Notes: generated by a model not told the origin, from the letters alone. Positions 18,466 to 28,294 are shown, numbered from the stretch's first letter. The stretch is DNA of 43,263 bases from PXAP01 sp964520585 (GCA_964520585.1 CAZFOO010000024.1:1-43263), one strand, 5' to 3'. Translations and numbers: made by a program.

Positions 18466-19632
18466 ATGAAGACAATAAAATATTTTGTATTTATACTATT
18501 TGTATTTGTCAGTATTAATACTTCCAGTCAGGAAAATATGCTTTGTGTTGGACATCACTGGACAGAAAATGAAGCTAACCTGAAAATGAAAGAATTTGCC
18601 AGTACCTGGAGTGATCGGGAATCATGGGAGGAAAGGGCAGATATAATTCGCCGGAATATAATTGAGGGTATGAAATTGGAACAGATGCCTGGTATAGAAG
18701 GTGATTTTAATGAAAAGATCACGAATACCCGGGAATTTGATGGATATATTGTTGAAAATATTGTAATCGAAAGCTTTCCAGGGTTCTATATAACAGGCAA
18801 TCTTTACAGACCTGCAACAATGCAAGGCAGACATGCAGCCATATTATCAGCTCAAGGTCATCTTCAGGATAAACGTTTAAAGGAAGATATACAATACAGA
18901 TCTGCAGTACTTGCCCGGATGGGAGCAATTGTCCTGTCATATGATATGATTGGTCATGGAGATTCTAAACAGGTAACTTCTCACAGAATGCCTATTGCAA
19001 TGTTACTTCAAACATGGAATAGCAAACGGGTGCTTGACTATTTGCTTTCCCGGCCTGATGTGGATCCCGAACGTATTGGCATGACGGGTGGTTCAGGTGG
19101 AGCATCTCAGACATTTATCTTGTCTGCCATTGATGACAGGATAAAGGTTTCGGTGCCATGTGTACAGGTATCAGCTCACTTTTTTGGTGGCTGTGTTTGT
19201 GAGAGTGGCATGCCCATACATAAAAGTGAATACCACCAAACCAATAATGTGGAAATTGCTGCTCTTTTTGCACCAAAACCTATGCTTTTAATATCCAATG
19301 GTAATGATTGGACGAGGAACACACCATTAATTGAATATCCTTATATTCAAAAGGTATATGCTTTATATGATGCAGAACACAGAGTAGAGAATGCACATCT
19401 TCCTGCAGAAAGACATAATTATGGTTATTCTAAACGTGCTGTTATGTATAACTTTTTCGCGCATCATCTTAACCTCAATTCGCGAAATGTTACATATGAT
19501 CCGATGGTAAATGAAGATTTCGTTACTATTTTACCTGAGGATCAATTAAGGGTATATACCGAGGATAGTCCCATACCATCAGATGCTCTAACTGGTGACG
19601 ACGCTATTATGGATTATTTAAATATTCGGTGA
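18466..19632 (+). CDS. Secreted alpha/beta-hydrolase esterase with GGCxCE motif
   Basis: A 388-residue exported hydrolase related to acetyl-xylan-esterase-like and other polysaccharide esterases. A Sec signal ends near SSQ (residue 22). The nucleophile is S210 in GGSGG, followed by the motif GGCVCESGMPIH that marks a large Bacteroidota/Planctomycetota esterase subgroup; acid D281 (NGNDW) and H317 (ERHNYGYSK) complete the triad. The motif's two Cys residues could form a disulfide in the periplasm. It is the first gene after the susCD terminator and is probably transcribed from its own promoter or by read-through. It likely removes ester substituents from imported oligosaccharides. Confidence 0.87.
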   Translation: MKTIKYFVFILFVFVSINTSSQENMLCVGHHWTENEANLKMKEFASTWSDRESWEERADIIRRNIIEGMKLEQMPGIEGDFNEKITNTREFDGYIVENIVIESFPGFYITGNLYRPATMQGRHAAILSAQGHLQDKRLKEDIQYRSAVLARMGAIVLSYDMIGHGDSKQVTSHRMPIAMLLQTWNSKRVLDYLLSRPDVDPERIGMTGGSGGASQTFILSAIDDRIKVSVPCVQVSAHFFGGCVCESGMPIHKSEYHQTNNVEIAALFAPKPMLLISNGNDWTRNTPLIEYPYIQKVYALYDAEHRVENAHLPAERHNYGYSKRAVMYNFFAHHLNLNSRNVTYDPMVNEDFVTILPEDQLRVYTEDSPIPSDALTGDDAIMDYLNIR

Positions 19633-19682
19633 CTTAAAATATTTTTGCCAGATATATAGTCTGACTATTCATTAATAAAGTT

Positions 19683-19733
19683 CCGGGGCGGGAATAACAA
19701 ATACCATTAGGATATTTCTGGGTTGTGCCCCGG
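19683..19733. repeat. 7-bp inverted repeat in G+C-rich spacer
   Basis: CCGGGGC (19683-19689) and GCCCCGG (19727-19733) could close a 37-base loop within a spacer that is otherwise richer in G+C than its neighbours. No T tract follows. It may be a transcript-end structure or chance. Confidence 0.25.
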
Positions 19734-19877
19734 GATGGTTCCCTGGTTTTGGCTGTTGTCAATTTGCTTCAAACCTGTTTCGTAAATTGTTTTAGTCGTC
19801 ATGGAGTTGGTTTTTACCCCGGAGTCGCTCTTACTGGTACCATAATATTTAATTAAATTCATTAATAATATAATATC

Positions 19878-21071
19878 ATGAAATTAAGTCTGCTATTTTT
19901 ATTATTTACTTGGGCAAATGTAACGATAGCCCAGGATATACGAATTATTTCAGATTTTGAATCAGCATCTATAGGTTCATTAAAACAAGTCGCACCGAAT
20001 GAATTTAAGGGACAAACCATGCACTGGATAAAATATGACCAGATAGGAAATCAATACTATTGGTTTTATTTTAAGGTGATAAATGTTAAAAATAAAATTG
20101 CAAGTTTTGAACTTGATAATCTTAAAGGTGTTTACAGGGGAGGACCTCATATTTGTTTTACTGATTACACCCAGCCAGTTATCAGTTATGACAATGAATC
20201 ATGGGCAAGGATTGAAGATGTCTCCTACGATGAAGATAAAAAGATTTTCCGTTTCAGTACGTATTTCGAACATGATACTGCATGGATTGCATATGCCCAC
20301 CCATATCCTTATTCCCGATACATGAATTACCTTGAATCCGTAAAATCAAGTCCCTATTTAAATATTATTGAAGAAGGGCGGACACCTGAGAACAGGTCGA
20401 TCCCTTTATTGGAAATTACAAATCCGGGGAAAAAAAAGGATAAAAAAAGTATCCTTATAAGTGCCATGCAACATTCGGGTGAAGATGCAGGTGGATATTC
20501 TGCTGAAGGAATTATTAACTTCCTTCTTTCCGATAATATTGAGGCTCAAAAAATAAGAGATGAATATGTATATTATATAGTTCCTGTAATGAATCCTGAC
20601 GGAGTTTTTCATGGTGTATCAAGATATACACCGAAAATGCAGGATGTTAATGATGAATGGGTCAGGGAAGATACTGATGAAATGGATTCACCCATGGAAG
20701 TAGAGTTTCTAAAAAACTGGATCATAGATCGCTACAAGAATAATAACTCTATTGATCTTTTTATTGATATCCATTGCCATCTTCAAAGAAATCTCAATAT
20801 AGCATTTCTTGATCGAAGTAAAGAAACTGAAGCCCTGAAGGAATTGACAGAATTAATGAGAAATTATTGGCCGCATGTAAGATATGGACACAGATATTCC
20901 CCCGCGCGTCTTGCTGTTAACTTCACTGCCGAACTGAATATACCATCTCTTGTTGTTGAATTTACCCAGGCTTATGAGAGTGATGGAGATGGCAACTATT
21001 TGACTATTGATGATTACAGACAATTCGGTGAAGACATGGTTAAATCTATCACAAGCTTTCTCAATGAATAA
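19878..21071 (+). CDS. Secreted M14-family zinc carboxypeptidase-like protein
   Basis: A 397-residue exported protein with a signal ending near IAQ (residue 19). An N-terminal beta domain like that of cytosolic-carboxypeptidase-type M14 enzymes (about 20-145) is followed by the M14 domain. Zinc ligands H199 and E202 lie in MQHSGEDAG, the third, H299, in DIHCH, and the catalytic Glu is E361 in VVEFTQ; NPDGV (239-243) is a further conserved M14 stretch. All metal and catalytic residues are present. M14 enzymes usually remove C-terminal amino acids, but related folds deacylate small amides, so in a glycan locus it might release an amino acid or acyl group from a glycopeptide or amidated sugar. 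It lies 69 bp before the PmoA-family gene, same strand. Confidence 0.85.
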   Translation: MKLSLLFLLFTWANVTIAQDIRIISDFESASIGSLKQVAPNEFKGQTMHWIKYDQIGNQYYWFYFKVINVKNKIASFELDNLKGVYRGGPHICFTDYTQPVISYDNESWARIEDVSYDEDKKIFRFSTYFEHDTAWIAYAHPYPYSRYMNYLESVKSSPYLNIIEEGRTPENRSIPLLEITNPGKKKDKKSILISAMQHSGEDAGGYSAEGIINFLLSDNIEAQKIRDEYVYYIVPVMNPDGVFHGVSRYTPKMQDVNDEWVREDTDEMDSPMEVEFLKNWIIDRYKNNNSIDLFIDIHCHLQRNLNIAFLDRSKETEALKELTELMRNYWPHVRYGHRYSPARLAVNFTAELNIPSLVVEFTQAYESDGDGNYLTIDDYRQFGEDMVKSITSFLNE

Positions 21072-21139
21072 TATTTATTACGGGACCGCGCTCCTTCGCA
21101 GGAGGAATATGACCAATGGCTTAATTTAAATATCTGCCT

Positions 21140-22390
21140 ATGAGAACATTGGTGTTATTTTATTTAGGTGTGTTTCTGCTTTCGGGATTTGGTTTAGTAA
21201 ATGATCGTTCATCTCCAGGGGAAACAGTAGCAAAGATAAATGTTTATTCAGGTGAATATGAGCGTTTTGATTCACCACTCACTTTTTCGCTGGATGCCAT
21301 TACCCATGTTTATGAAGGAGACCTAAGTCTTTATGAAATTGTTGACAATATTGCTATTCCGGTTGCCATACAGTTCACAGGGGGTGAGCGTAGGCACATG
21401 TACTGGTTATTAAGTGGTCATACCGATCCAGGGAAAAAACGGACTTTTGAACTAAGGAAAGAACCAGCACCACCTGGCTCAAAAAAAATGAAGATTGAAA
21501 AGAACCCGGATAACTATGTATTGTTCTGCCGTGACAAGCCCGTGATTCAATACAATTCAGGTACCATGCCCGCTCCCCCGGGGACAAACCCTGCCTATCG
21601 CCGGAGTGGGTTTATTCATCCCCTTTATGCTCCCAATAGTGCAGTCATGACACAAATTCAACCATCAGGTCATTTGCATCATTATGGAATAATGAATCCA
21701 TGGACTAAAACGACATTCCGGGGTGAGATCGTGGATTTTTGGAATCTATCAAAAGAAGAGGGAAGGGTGCGGTTCGGAGCCCTTGCCTCTGTTAATGAGG
21801 GAGACGTGTTCGGAAGCATTCAGGTAATCCACGAGCATGTGGCCTGGCCTGATTCTCCCAGGGAAACAATTGCCATGAATGAACTTAAGGATATCAAAGT
21901 ATTTGACCGAAGTGATGGTTCTTTTTTAATAGAGATAAATTCCCGGTTAAATCCTGCAGAAAAATTAATACTTGAGGAGTATGCGTATGGAGGTTTTTTA
22001 CTGAGAGCCGCCGATTACTGGACACATGAGAATAGTATTTTTTTTACTTCAGAGGGACTGAACAGGGAACTTGCCAATGAAAAAAGAGCACGCTGGGTCG
22101 CAGTACATGGAGATACCCCAAAAGGGGAGGCGGGAATACTTATAATGGGCCATCCCTCTAACTATAACCATCCTGAACCTGTGAGAGTCTGGAATTCCAA
22201 TGCCGAAAGACCACGTGATTATTTTATCAACTTTTCTCCAATCATGAATACTCACTGGGTGCTTGAGAACGGCATTAATTATACCCTGCGCTACAGGATG
22301 CTGGTGTTTGATGGAAAAATCGATAAGAATAGAGCGGCCTTGCTCTGGGATGATTTTGCCAATCCTCCTGAAATAATGATTGATAAATAA
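21140..22390 (+). CDS. PmoA/DUF6807 family protein
   Basis: A 416-residue exported protein of the family annotated PmoA or DUF6807, whose biochemical role is not established (the name does not mean methane monooxygenase). A hydrophobic signal covers about residues 1-20. Family hallmarks are RRSGFIHPLYAPNSAVMTQ, GHLHHYGIMNPW with a conserved His cluster, FWNLSKEEGRVRFG and late GHPSNYNHPEPVRVWN. The His-rich GHLHHYG segment suggests a metal or sugar site. In many bacteria such proteins are next to or fused with Gfo/Idh/MocA oxidoreductases, and here such a gene follows by 142 bp, which supports a joint pathway. Confidence 0.82.
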   Translation: MRTLVLFYLGVFLLSGFGLVNDRSSPGETVAKINVYSGEYERFDSPLTFSLDAITHVYEGDLSLYEIVDNIAIPVAIQFTGGERRHMYWLLSGHTDPGKKRTFELRKEPAPPGSKKMKIEKNPDNYVLFCRDKPVIQYNSGTMPAPPGTNPAYRRSGFIHPLYAPNSAVMTQIQPSGHLHHYGIMNPWTKTTFRGEIVDFWNLSKEEGRVRFGALASVNEGDVFGSIQVIHEHVAWPDSPRETIAMNELKDIKVFDRSDGSFLIEINSRLNPAEKLILEEYAYGGFLLRAADYWTHENSIFFTSEGLNRELANEKRARWVAVHGDTPKGEAGILIMGHPSNYNHPEPVRVWNSNAERPRDYFINFSPIMNTHWVLENGINYTLRYRMLVFDGKIDKNRAALLWDDFANPPEIMIDK

Positions 22391-22532
22391 ACAGCTTTAC
22401 CTGAACATGAGATAGGGTATAACTGAATATAATTACACCTGGGGTCACCTCGCACCAAATGTTAGAGCTTGCCAGACAGTATTTTGATTGTTATTTGTAT
22501 TAAAGTATTAAAGTATTAATTATGAAATTATT

Positions 22533-23882
22533 ATGACTAATAAAAACAAATCACGAAACAGACGCAAATTTTTAGGGGATCTTGCTACACTAGGTTTTAT
22601 CGGTGCCATAGGGACAGGTCATCTAATTTCTTCTTGCAACTCAAGAAGAGAAAAATATGAAGCACCTGTTTTCCCCGAAAGGGCTCCTGACGGGCCACTT
22701 TTAAAAGCAGGGCTTATTGGGTGTGGTGGCAGGGGCACGGGAGCGGCTGTCAATTTCATTGACGCTGGATCTGATTTGCAGATAACAGCACTTGCTGATG
22801 TTTTCGAAGAACGTGTTGACAGGTGCAGGAAATTCCTGAAGGAACACCGTGGAGTTGATATAGATAATAAAAACTGCTTTGTGGGCTTTGATGCATATAA
22901 ACGTCTAATTGAATCGGATGTCGATATAATTATCGAAGCTGCCGTGTCGCATTTCAGACCTAAGCACTTCGAGGCGGCCGTACAGGCAAGAAAACATGTT
23001 TTTCTTGAAAAACCTGCCGGCGTTGATCCTGTTGGTGTAAGATCAGTAATGGCAACTGGTAAAATGGCTGAATCAGCGGGGTTGTCAGTTGTTGCAGGAA
23101 CACAGAGAAGGCATGCTCGCGATTATGTCGAAGCTTTCGGGATGATAAAGAACGGGGCCATTGGCGGAATTGTATCGGCCAATTGCTACTGGAACACGGG
23201 GGGACCGCCATATATAAGAAGGGAGGAAGGATGGAGTGATATGGAAGCCATGATAAAAAACCGTGGAAACTGGAACTGGCTTACAGGTGACACAATTGTT
23301 AATCTGCTTGTTCATCAGATTGATGTTCTCAATTGGTTCTTTGAAAAATCCCCTTCAACAGCAACCGGATTTGGAGGACGTCACCGCCGGCCCTCAGGTG
23401 ATATGTATGATTTTTTTAGTGTCGACTTCGTTTTTGATGACGAAAGGCATTATCATGGTATGTGTCGACAGTTAGATGGATGTAGCAATAAGGTGGGCCA
23501 GGTAATTTATGGAACCAGGGGATATACAAATTGTCAGAACAAAATATTTGATTATGAGGACAATGTGATCTGGGAGTATAAATACCCCCTGGATGAAGAA
23601 GGCCGGCCAACTGACAGGACTTCAGTGTCTCCTTACGATCAGGAAATGATTAATCTGGTGACTGCTATCCGAACTAATAATCCTGTCAATGAGGCCTATA
23701 ATCTTGCTTCTTCAACTCTTACAGGCATAATGGGAAGAGAATCGGCATATACAGGAAACGATGTAAGCCGGGAAGATATGATGAACTCAAATTTGAGAGT
23801 CGGACCCCGGGAATATCATATGGGACCTCTTCCTGACATAAAACCTGTATCACCGGTTCCCGGAATTGCCCCAAATATTTGA
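22533..23882 (+). CDS. Exported Gfo/Idh/MocA oxidoreductase (Tat-type lipoprotein)
   Basis: A 449-residue NAD(P)-dependent oxidoreductase family member. NRRKFLGD is a twin-arginine signal and LISSC (Cys35) looks like a lipobox, so it is likely a Tat-exported lipoprotein facing the periplasm. The Rossmann motif GLIGCGGRGTG spans about 60-70, EKP is at 159-161 (FLEKPAGVDP), and VNLLVHQIDVLNWF contains the probable catalytic His. It is only distantly similar to the oxidoreductase at 4132-5562 and so probably has a different substrate. It follows the PmoA-family gene and precedes an amidohydrolase gene, all on the same strand. Confidence 0.87.
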   Translation: MTNKNKSRNRRKFLGDLATLGFIGAIGTGHLISSCNSRREKYEAPVFPERAPDGPLLKAGLIGCGGRGTGAAVNFIDAGSDLQITALADVFEERVDRCRKFLKEHRGVDIDNKNCFVGFDAYKRLIESDVDIIIEAAVSHFRPKHFEAAVQARKHVFLEKPAGVDPVGVRSVMATGKMAESAGLSVVAGTQRRHARDYVEAFGMIKNGAIGGIVSANCYWNTGGPPYIRREEGWSDMEAMIKNRGNWNWLTGDTIVNLLVHQIDVLNWFFEKSPSTATGFGGRHRRPSGDMYDFFSVDFVFDDERHYHGMCRQLDGCSNKVGQVIYGTRGYTNCQNKIFDYEDNVIWEYKYPLDEEGRPTDRTSVSPYDQEMINLVTAIRTNNPVNEAYNLASSTLTGIMGRESAYTGNDVSREDMMNSNLRVGPREYHMGPLPDIKPVSPVPGIAPNI

Positions 23883-23985
23883 AAAAACGATACTACCCGT
23901 TAATCTGGGTTTTAAATGTTATTTTCCCGATAGGACATGATGGAGCTTTCATTGAAAATGTTGTCAACTTAAATCTTTCTTAACA

Positions 23986-25461
23986 ATGGATAAAATGGTA
24001 ATCAGTAAACTGTTAGTTCAATGGAGGGCATTTCTAATTATTACAGCATTTCAATATTTAGTCTTTTTTGCTGGATGTTCGAACCAGTCGCATAATGATG
24101 AGGCAGCATATGTCTTTAGAAATGTTAATGTTATTGATGCTGTTAATGGACTCAGGACAGGTCAAAGTGTAGTTGTAAGTGGGAACAAGATAGTTCAAGT
24201 AGATCCGGTTGAAAAGATTAAGGAGCCTTCCGGAGTAAGGGTGATTGATTGCAGAGGAAAATACCTGATACCCGGTCTTTGGGATGCACATATACATTTG
24301 CTGGACGGTGATGCGCTGACACCTGAATTGATGTTTCCGCTTTTTATTGTAAATGGGATCACTTATGTCCGGGATACTTCCGGGTATCTGGATATGCTCC
24401 TTGCATTACGTGAAAAAGCTTCACGATTGAAAGGGATGGCTCCACGGGTTTTCATAACCGGACATCATATTGACGGTCTGCAATACAGTTGGGATCATTC
24501 CTTTAGAGTTGTTTCAGCTGAACAAACTAAGGTGGTGATGGATTCTCTTATAAATGCGGGTGTAGATCACATAAAAGTTTATGAGTTGCCTTCACCTGAA
24601 GTCTTTTTTGAAGTGTTATCCATTGCCAGCAGAAAAGGCCTTAAAGTGAGTGCTCATGTACCATTAACCATGGATGTTATTGAAGCTTCAAATGCCGGCT
24701 TAGGCACCATGGAGCATATGCGCAACCTTGAATTGTCATGTTCTTCGGATTGGGATTCTCTTTTGAAATCAAGGCAGAAGATGATTGCAGAGGCAGTTGG
24801 AAAATCAGGTAATGAACTGAGGAATGACATATACCGGGCACAACGACTCCATGCCATTAAAACGCAGGATGAAAAGCGACGTGAAATTGTACTTAAATGT
24901 CTGGCAGATAATAATACATGGCAGGTACCTACATTGACTCTCACTGCTTCGGCCGAACATAATATGTGGGCAAGAAAAGAGTGGAGAGAAACATTCCGTT
25001 ATTTGCCGGAACCAACAAGATCTGAATGGCAAAGAGAGGCAGTTAGGAGAGCCGGCCAATCACCATCTGAGGAAGATTTTGCTCTGGCCAGTTGGGCTTA
25101 TGACATGATCCCCAGGCTGATTGATGCGGGTATAGGGATCATGGCTGGCACAGATATGCCACTAGCTCAACTTACACCTGGTTTTAGCCTGCATCAAGAA
25201 CTTGCACTACTTGTTCGGGCTGGCTTAACTCCACTGCAGGCCATTGAAGCTGCTACACTCCGGCCGGCACAGTTTTTCGGGCTTGAAAATCAGCAAGGAT
25301 CCATTGCTAAAGGGATGAATGCTGATCTTGTATTACTGGATGCCAGCCCACTGGAAAACATTACTAATACACAAAGGATAAATGCAGTTATGAGAGATGG
25401 TCATTTTCATACCAGAGATGACCTTGACGAAATGCTTTATCAATTGGAAAACCCACGGTAA
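23986..25461 (+). CDS. Exported amidohydrolase (imidazolonepropionase-like)
   Basis: A 491-residue amidohydrolase-superfamily lipoprotein (FFAGC, Cys31). Metal ligands are visible: H102 and H104 in DAHIH, probable bridging carbamylated Lys K197 in DHIKVYE, H224 in SAHVP, H244 in MEHMR, and D390 in AGTDMP. The C-terminal strand DLVLLDASPLENI and the N-terminal FRNVNVIDA belong to the small beta domain of this superfamily. All metal ligands appear intact. Relatives hydrolyse cyclic amides, dipeptides (prolidase-like) or lactones outside the cytoplasm. Next to the M14, PmoA and Gfo/Idh genes it may act on an amide or lactone product. It starts 103 bp after the oxidoreductase gene. Confidence 0.87.
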   Translation: MDKMVISKLLVQWRAFLIITAFQYLVFFAGCSNQSHNDEAAYVFRNVNVIDAVNGLRTGQSVVVSGNKIVQVDPVEKIKEPSGVRVIDCRGKYLIPGLWDAHIHLLDGDALTPELMFPLFIVNGITYVRDTSGYLDMLLALREKASRLKGMAPRVFITGHHIDGLQYSWDHSFRVVSAEQTKVVMDSLINAGVDHIKVYELPSPEVFFEVLSIASRKGLKVSAHVPLTMDVIEASNAGLGTMEHMRNLELSCSSDWDSLLKSRQKMIAEAVGKSGNELRNDIYRAQRLHAIKTQDEKRREIVLKCLADNNTWQVPTLTLTASAEHNMWARKEWRETFRYLPEPTRSEWQREAVRRAGQSPSEEDFALASWAYDMIPRLIDAGIGIMAGTDMPLAQLTPGFSLHQELALLVRAGLTPLQAIEAATLRPAQFFGLENQQGSIAKGMNADLVLLDASPLENITNTQRINAVMRDGHFHTRDDLDEMLYQLENPR

Positions 25462-25680
25462 ATTTGTGATATAGTCTTACTGATCAACTGTTTCAAAACT
25501 ATACCGGCAGCCAGTTCCACTACTGATACCGGGAAAGGTTAGTGTTGTAATGTGTGAATCAATATTTAATAAAGCTTTATAAATTTTAGAGGAGTAATAA
25601 AATTATTAGGTCTATTTGTTTCTAAGGAACATAGTTATCTTTATTTTTGACATTAACCTGATTTATTAATTTATCAAGTC

Positions 25681-27240
25681 ATGGAACATTCCAGAACACC
25701 TTATAGTTTAAATAGGAATTATGGTGTAACTTTTTTTCCCATTTTGCTATTATTTAATTTTTTATTCCCATTCATTCTGGAAGCTCAGGAAGATTTAAAT
25801 ATTATTACCCCGTTAAGAAGAAATGTCGGGTGGATGAAATATGCAGATGCAACCAATTCTTTATATAATTATCTGGCAGAAGAAGCTTTCAGTCTTATTG
25901 AGTCCAATTCCTTAAAGAATAGCACATTGGCAACAAAAGATGAGTGGCAGAAGAGACAATTGGATATCACTAAAAAAATGTGGAAGATTTTGGGTCCATT
26001 TGCTGAAAAAACTCCGCTCAATGCCAGAGTTACAAGCACGGTCTTTAAGCATGGCTATAAAGTAGAAAATTTAATTTACGAATCATTGCCGGGTTTTTAT
26101 GTTACAGCATCCCTGTTTATTCCGGATAATTTATCTAAACCAGCACCTGCAATCCTTTTTTGTTCCGGACACAGCACCGGAGTATACCGTTTGCAGTCAT
26201 ATCAGCTCCCACTTTTGAATCTGGTAAAAAAAGGATTTATTGTTCTGGCAATTGACCCTGTCGGGCAGGGAGAAAGGCTCCAGTATTATGACATTGATGC
26301 CGGAAAATCATTGGTTGGAAGCTCCAATAATGAACATTCCTATCCTGCTCCTCAAATCTCATTGATCGGGAAATCTGTAGCCCGATATTTTGCCTGGGAT
26401 GGGATCAGGGGTATAGATTACCTGGTAAGCAGGAATGAGGTTGATGCTGAGCGGATTGGCGTCCATGGTCTTTCGGGTGGAGGGACACAGACTGCTTATA
26501 TATCAGCCCTCGATGACAGGGTAAAAGCATCTGCTCCTTCAGGGTATATCACCAGCTATAAACGTCTGCTGGAATCAATTGGTGTTCAGGATGGTGAACA
26601 GAATTTATATCACGGATTATTAGAAGGTATCGATCATTTTGATTATATCGCTGTCAGGGCACCAAAGCCAACATTATTGATGGCTACTACAAGAGATTTT
26701 TTTAGCATACAGGGTACCCGCGAAACATACAGGGAACTCGAAAAGGTATATGAAATATTCGGCAAGCCCGGTAATATTGCAATCACAGAAGATGACCATG
26801 GTCATGGTTATACTAAAAGTATTCGTGAAGCGATGTATGCTTTTTTCCAGGAGCATCTGTCATTACCAGGATCAGTAACGGAAGAGGAAGTAGATTTTAT
26901 CACAGCAGAAGAATTGCAGAAAACTGCCACGGGTCAATTATTAACATCAGCCCGGAGTGAAACCATCTTTAGCCTTAATTACAAAGAAGTTCTTGGAATT
27001 AAAAATGAACTGGAGCGCTCAAGAAACAATATTCCTAAACACCTGAAGAAAATTATACCTTCAGCAATACAATACTCCGGTTACAAGGAACCTTCACTGA
27101 CAGACGAAGCTGTATTTTGCGGAAGATTTCAACGGGACAACTATTTTGTTTTGAGATATTTCATAGAAGGAGAGGGAGATTATGTAATTCCATATCTTTT
27201 ATTTCAGCCTCATCAACCAAATAATAAGGCTATAATATAA
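25681..27240 (+). CDS. Tandem alpha/beta-hydrolase esterase, first half (ends at premature TAA)
   Basis: The first 519 codons of what reads as a ~741-residue double alpha/beta-hydrolase. The signal ends near EAQ (residue 36). The first hydrolase domain is complete: CSGHSTG oxyanion region, nucleophile S265 in GLSGG, acid D339 (TTRDF) and a His in EDDHGHGY (373 or 375). The N-terminal LPGFYVTASLFIPDN resembles acetyl-xylan-esterase-type proteins. The frame then runs through NNKAII into TAA at 27238-27240 and continues without shift into a second hydrolase-like domain. A one-base change from a Tyr codon (TAT or TAC) would explain the stop. The truncated protein keeps its full triad and may be active. 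Confidence 0.8.
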   Translation: MEHSRTPYSLNRNYGVTFFPILLLFNFLFPFILEAQEDLNIITPLRRNVGWMKYADATNSLYNYLAEEAFSLIESNSLKNSTLATKDEWQKRQLDITKKMWKILGPFAEKTPLNARVTSTVFKHGYKVENLIYESLPGFYVTASLFIPDNLSKPAPAILFCSGHSTGVYRLQSYQLPLLNLVKKGFIVLAIDPVGQGERLQYYDIDAGKSLVGSSNNEHSYPAPQISLIGKSVARYFAWDGIRGIDYLVSRNEVDAERIGVHGLSGGGTQTAYISALDDRVKASAPSGYITSYKRLLESIGVQDGEQNLYHGLLEGIDHFDYIAVRAPKPTLLMATTRDFFSIQGTRETYRELEKVYEIFGKPGNIAITEDDHGHGYTKSIREAMYAFFQEHLSLPGSVTEEEVDFITAEELQKTATGQLLTSARSETIFSLNYKEVLGIKNELERSRNNIPKHLKKIIPSAIQYSGYKEPSLTDEAVFCGRFQRDNYFVLRYFIEGEGDYVIPYLLFQPHQPNNKAII

Positions 27241-27906
27241 TTGTATCCATCGGGCAAATCATCCGGTGCTTCAAAAGAAGGAGAAATTGAAGGACTTGTG
27301 GATCTGGGATATACAGTACTGGCTCCCGATCTGCTTGGCATCGGGGAATTGGGACCCGGTATTTTTACAGGTGATGCATATATACAGAATGTATCTTATA
27401 ACATCTGGTTCACTGCCATCTTGATTGGAAGGAGTATAACCGGGATCCATGCCTCTGATATCAACAAATTAGCCAATATCATATCGGGTGAGCATGGGAT
27501 AAACGAAATTTACGGAATTGCTCATAAAGAGCTTTTTCCATCATTATTGCATGCAGCGGCGTTTAATCCGGATATTGCAAGATTAGCATTCATTGAGCCA
27601 TATTCATCATATTCTTTAATAGCAACAAATGAGTTTTATAGTCCGGAGTTTGTTCACAGCCTTGTCCCTGGCGCCCTGCTGGAATACGATCTGCCGGACC
27701 TATTGGCTTGCCTTGCTCCCAGAAATTTATTGATGATTGATATAACAGATGAAAAAGGTACTATCCTGGACGAAACATCAGTTGACAGAGAACTGCAAAT
27801 AGTAAAAGAAACATATCAGAATAGCATTGCACCCGGTAAATTAATAATCAGATCAGGTGGCTTGCCTGAAAACAGATTTGATATACTATTAGAATGGCTG
27901 AAGTAA
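27241..27906 (+). pseudogene. Second alpha/beta-hydrolase domain cut off by an in-frame stop
   Basis: About 221 residues in the same frame as the preceding gene, directly after its TAA. LYPSGKSSGAS and YTVLAPDLLGIGELGPG are the first strands of a hydrolase domain as found in the second half of tandem esterases, and CLAPRNLLMIDI is the late strand. The classic nucleophile elbow is not evident (the equivalent position reads YGIAHK), so this half may always have been non-catalytic. There is no good start codon at the junction; a TTG follows the stop. It is translated only by read-through, by reinitiation, or if the stop is an error. Confidence 0.7.
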
Positions 27907-27955
27907 GCACCATTAATTTTAAAGCATCAGGATCAATTCCTGAATTGAATCATAG

Positions 27956-28153
27956 CGAAAGAATGGATACCAGATCTGGTATGATTACCTGCGAAAAGAA
28001 AAAAATGACTTAAGGGAAATAACCGAAGCCGCTGAAATATCAATCAGAGCCGGTATTGATGATCTGGCAACTCTTCAGCCATTTATCAGATCACCTGAAA
28101 GTGAAATGAGATATTTTAATAATTGCCCTGCCTGGGGATTATTGCTGAAATGA
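27956..28153 (+). pseudogene. Remnant of a sulfatase C-terminal tail
   Basis: A 66-codon open stretch bounded by a TAG at 27953 and a TGA at 28151. The translation contains WYDYLRKEKNDLREITEAAE and later SPESEMRYF and WGLLL, which resembles the helical C-terminal tail of many Bacteroidota sulfatases (about RYWGATGLL). No start codon and no catalytic part. I take it as the end of a deleted sulfatase between the esterase and the PhoD-like gene. The rest of the 27907-28300 spacer holds nothing else I recognise except a hairpin before 28301. Confidence 0.4.
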
Positions 28154-28277
28154 GGATTTGTTCTAATATAACTTGGGGTTGAATGTTAGATATTACAGTA
28201 ATTTTACGAAAAAAATGAGGAGTTTTTTTTACTTTCTAAGGAAAAAGACTTGTATGCCATAACTAATAGCCGAACTT

Positions 28278-28294
28278 CCTCATAAAGTATGAGG
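28278..28294 (+). promoter_or_regulatory. Hairpin just before the PhoD-like start
   Basis: CCTCATA (28278-28284) pairs with TATGAGG (28288-28294) around AAG, ending 6 bp before the ATG at 28301. If translation starts there, the stem would occlude the initiation region; if the real start is 28388 it is only a 5' leader element. Confidence 0.3.

Noticed and set aside
27238..27240. Stop codon reassignment (TAA read as an amino acid)
   Set aside because: Many intact genes in the window end in TAA, so a genome-wide recoding is not credible; a local mutation or error is simpler.
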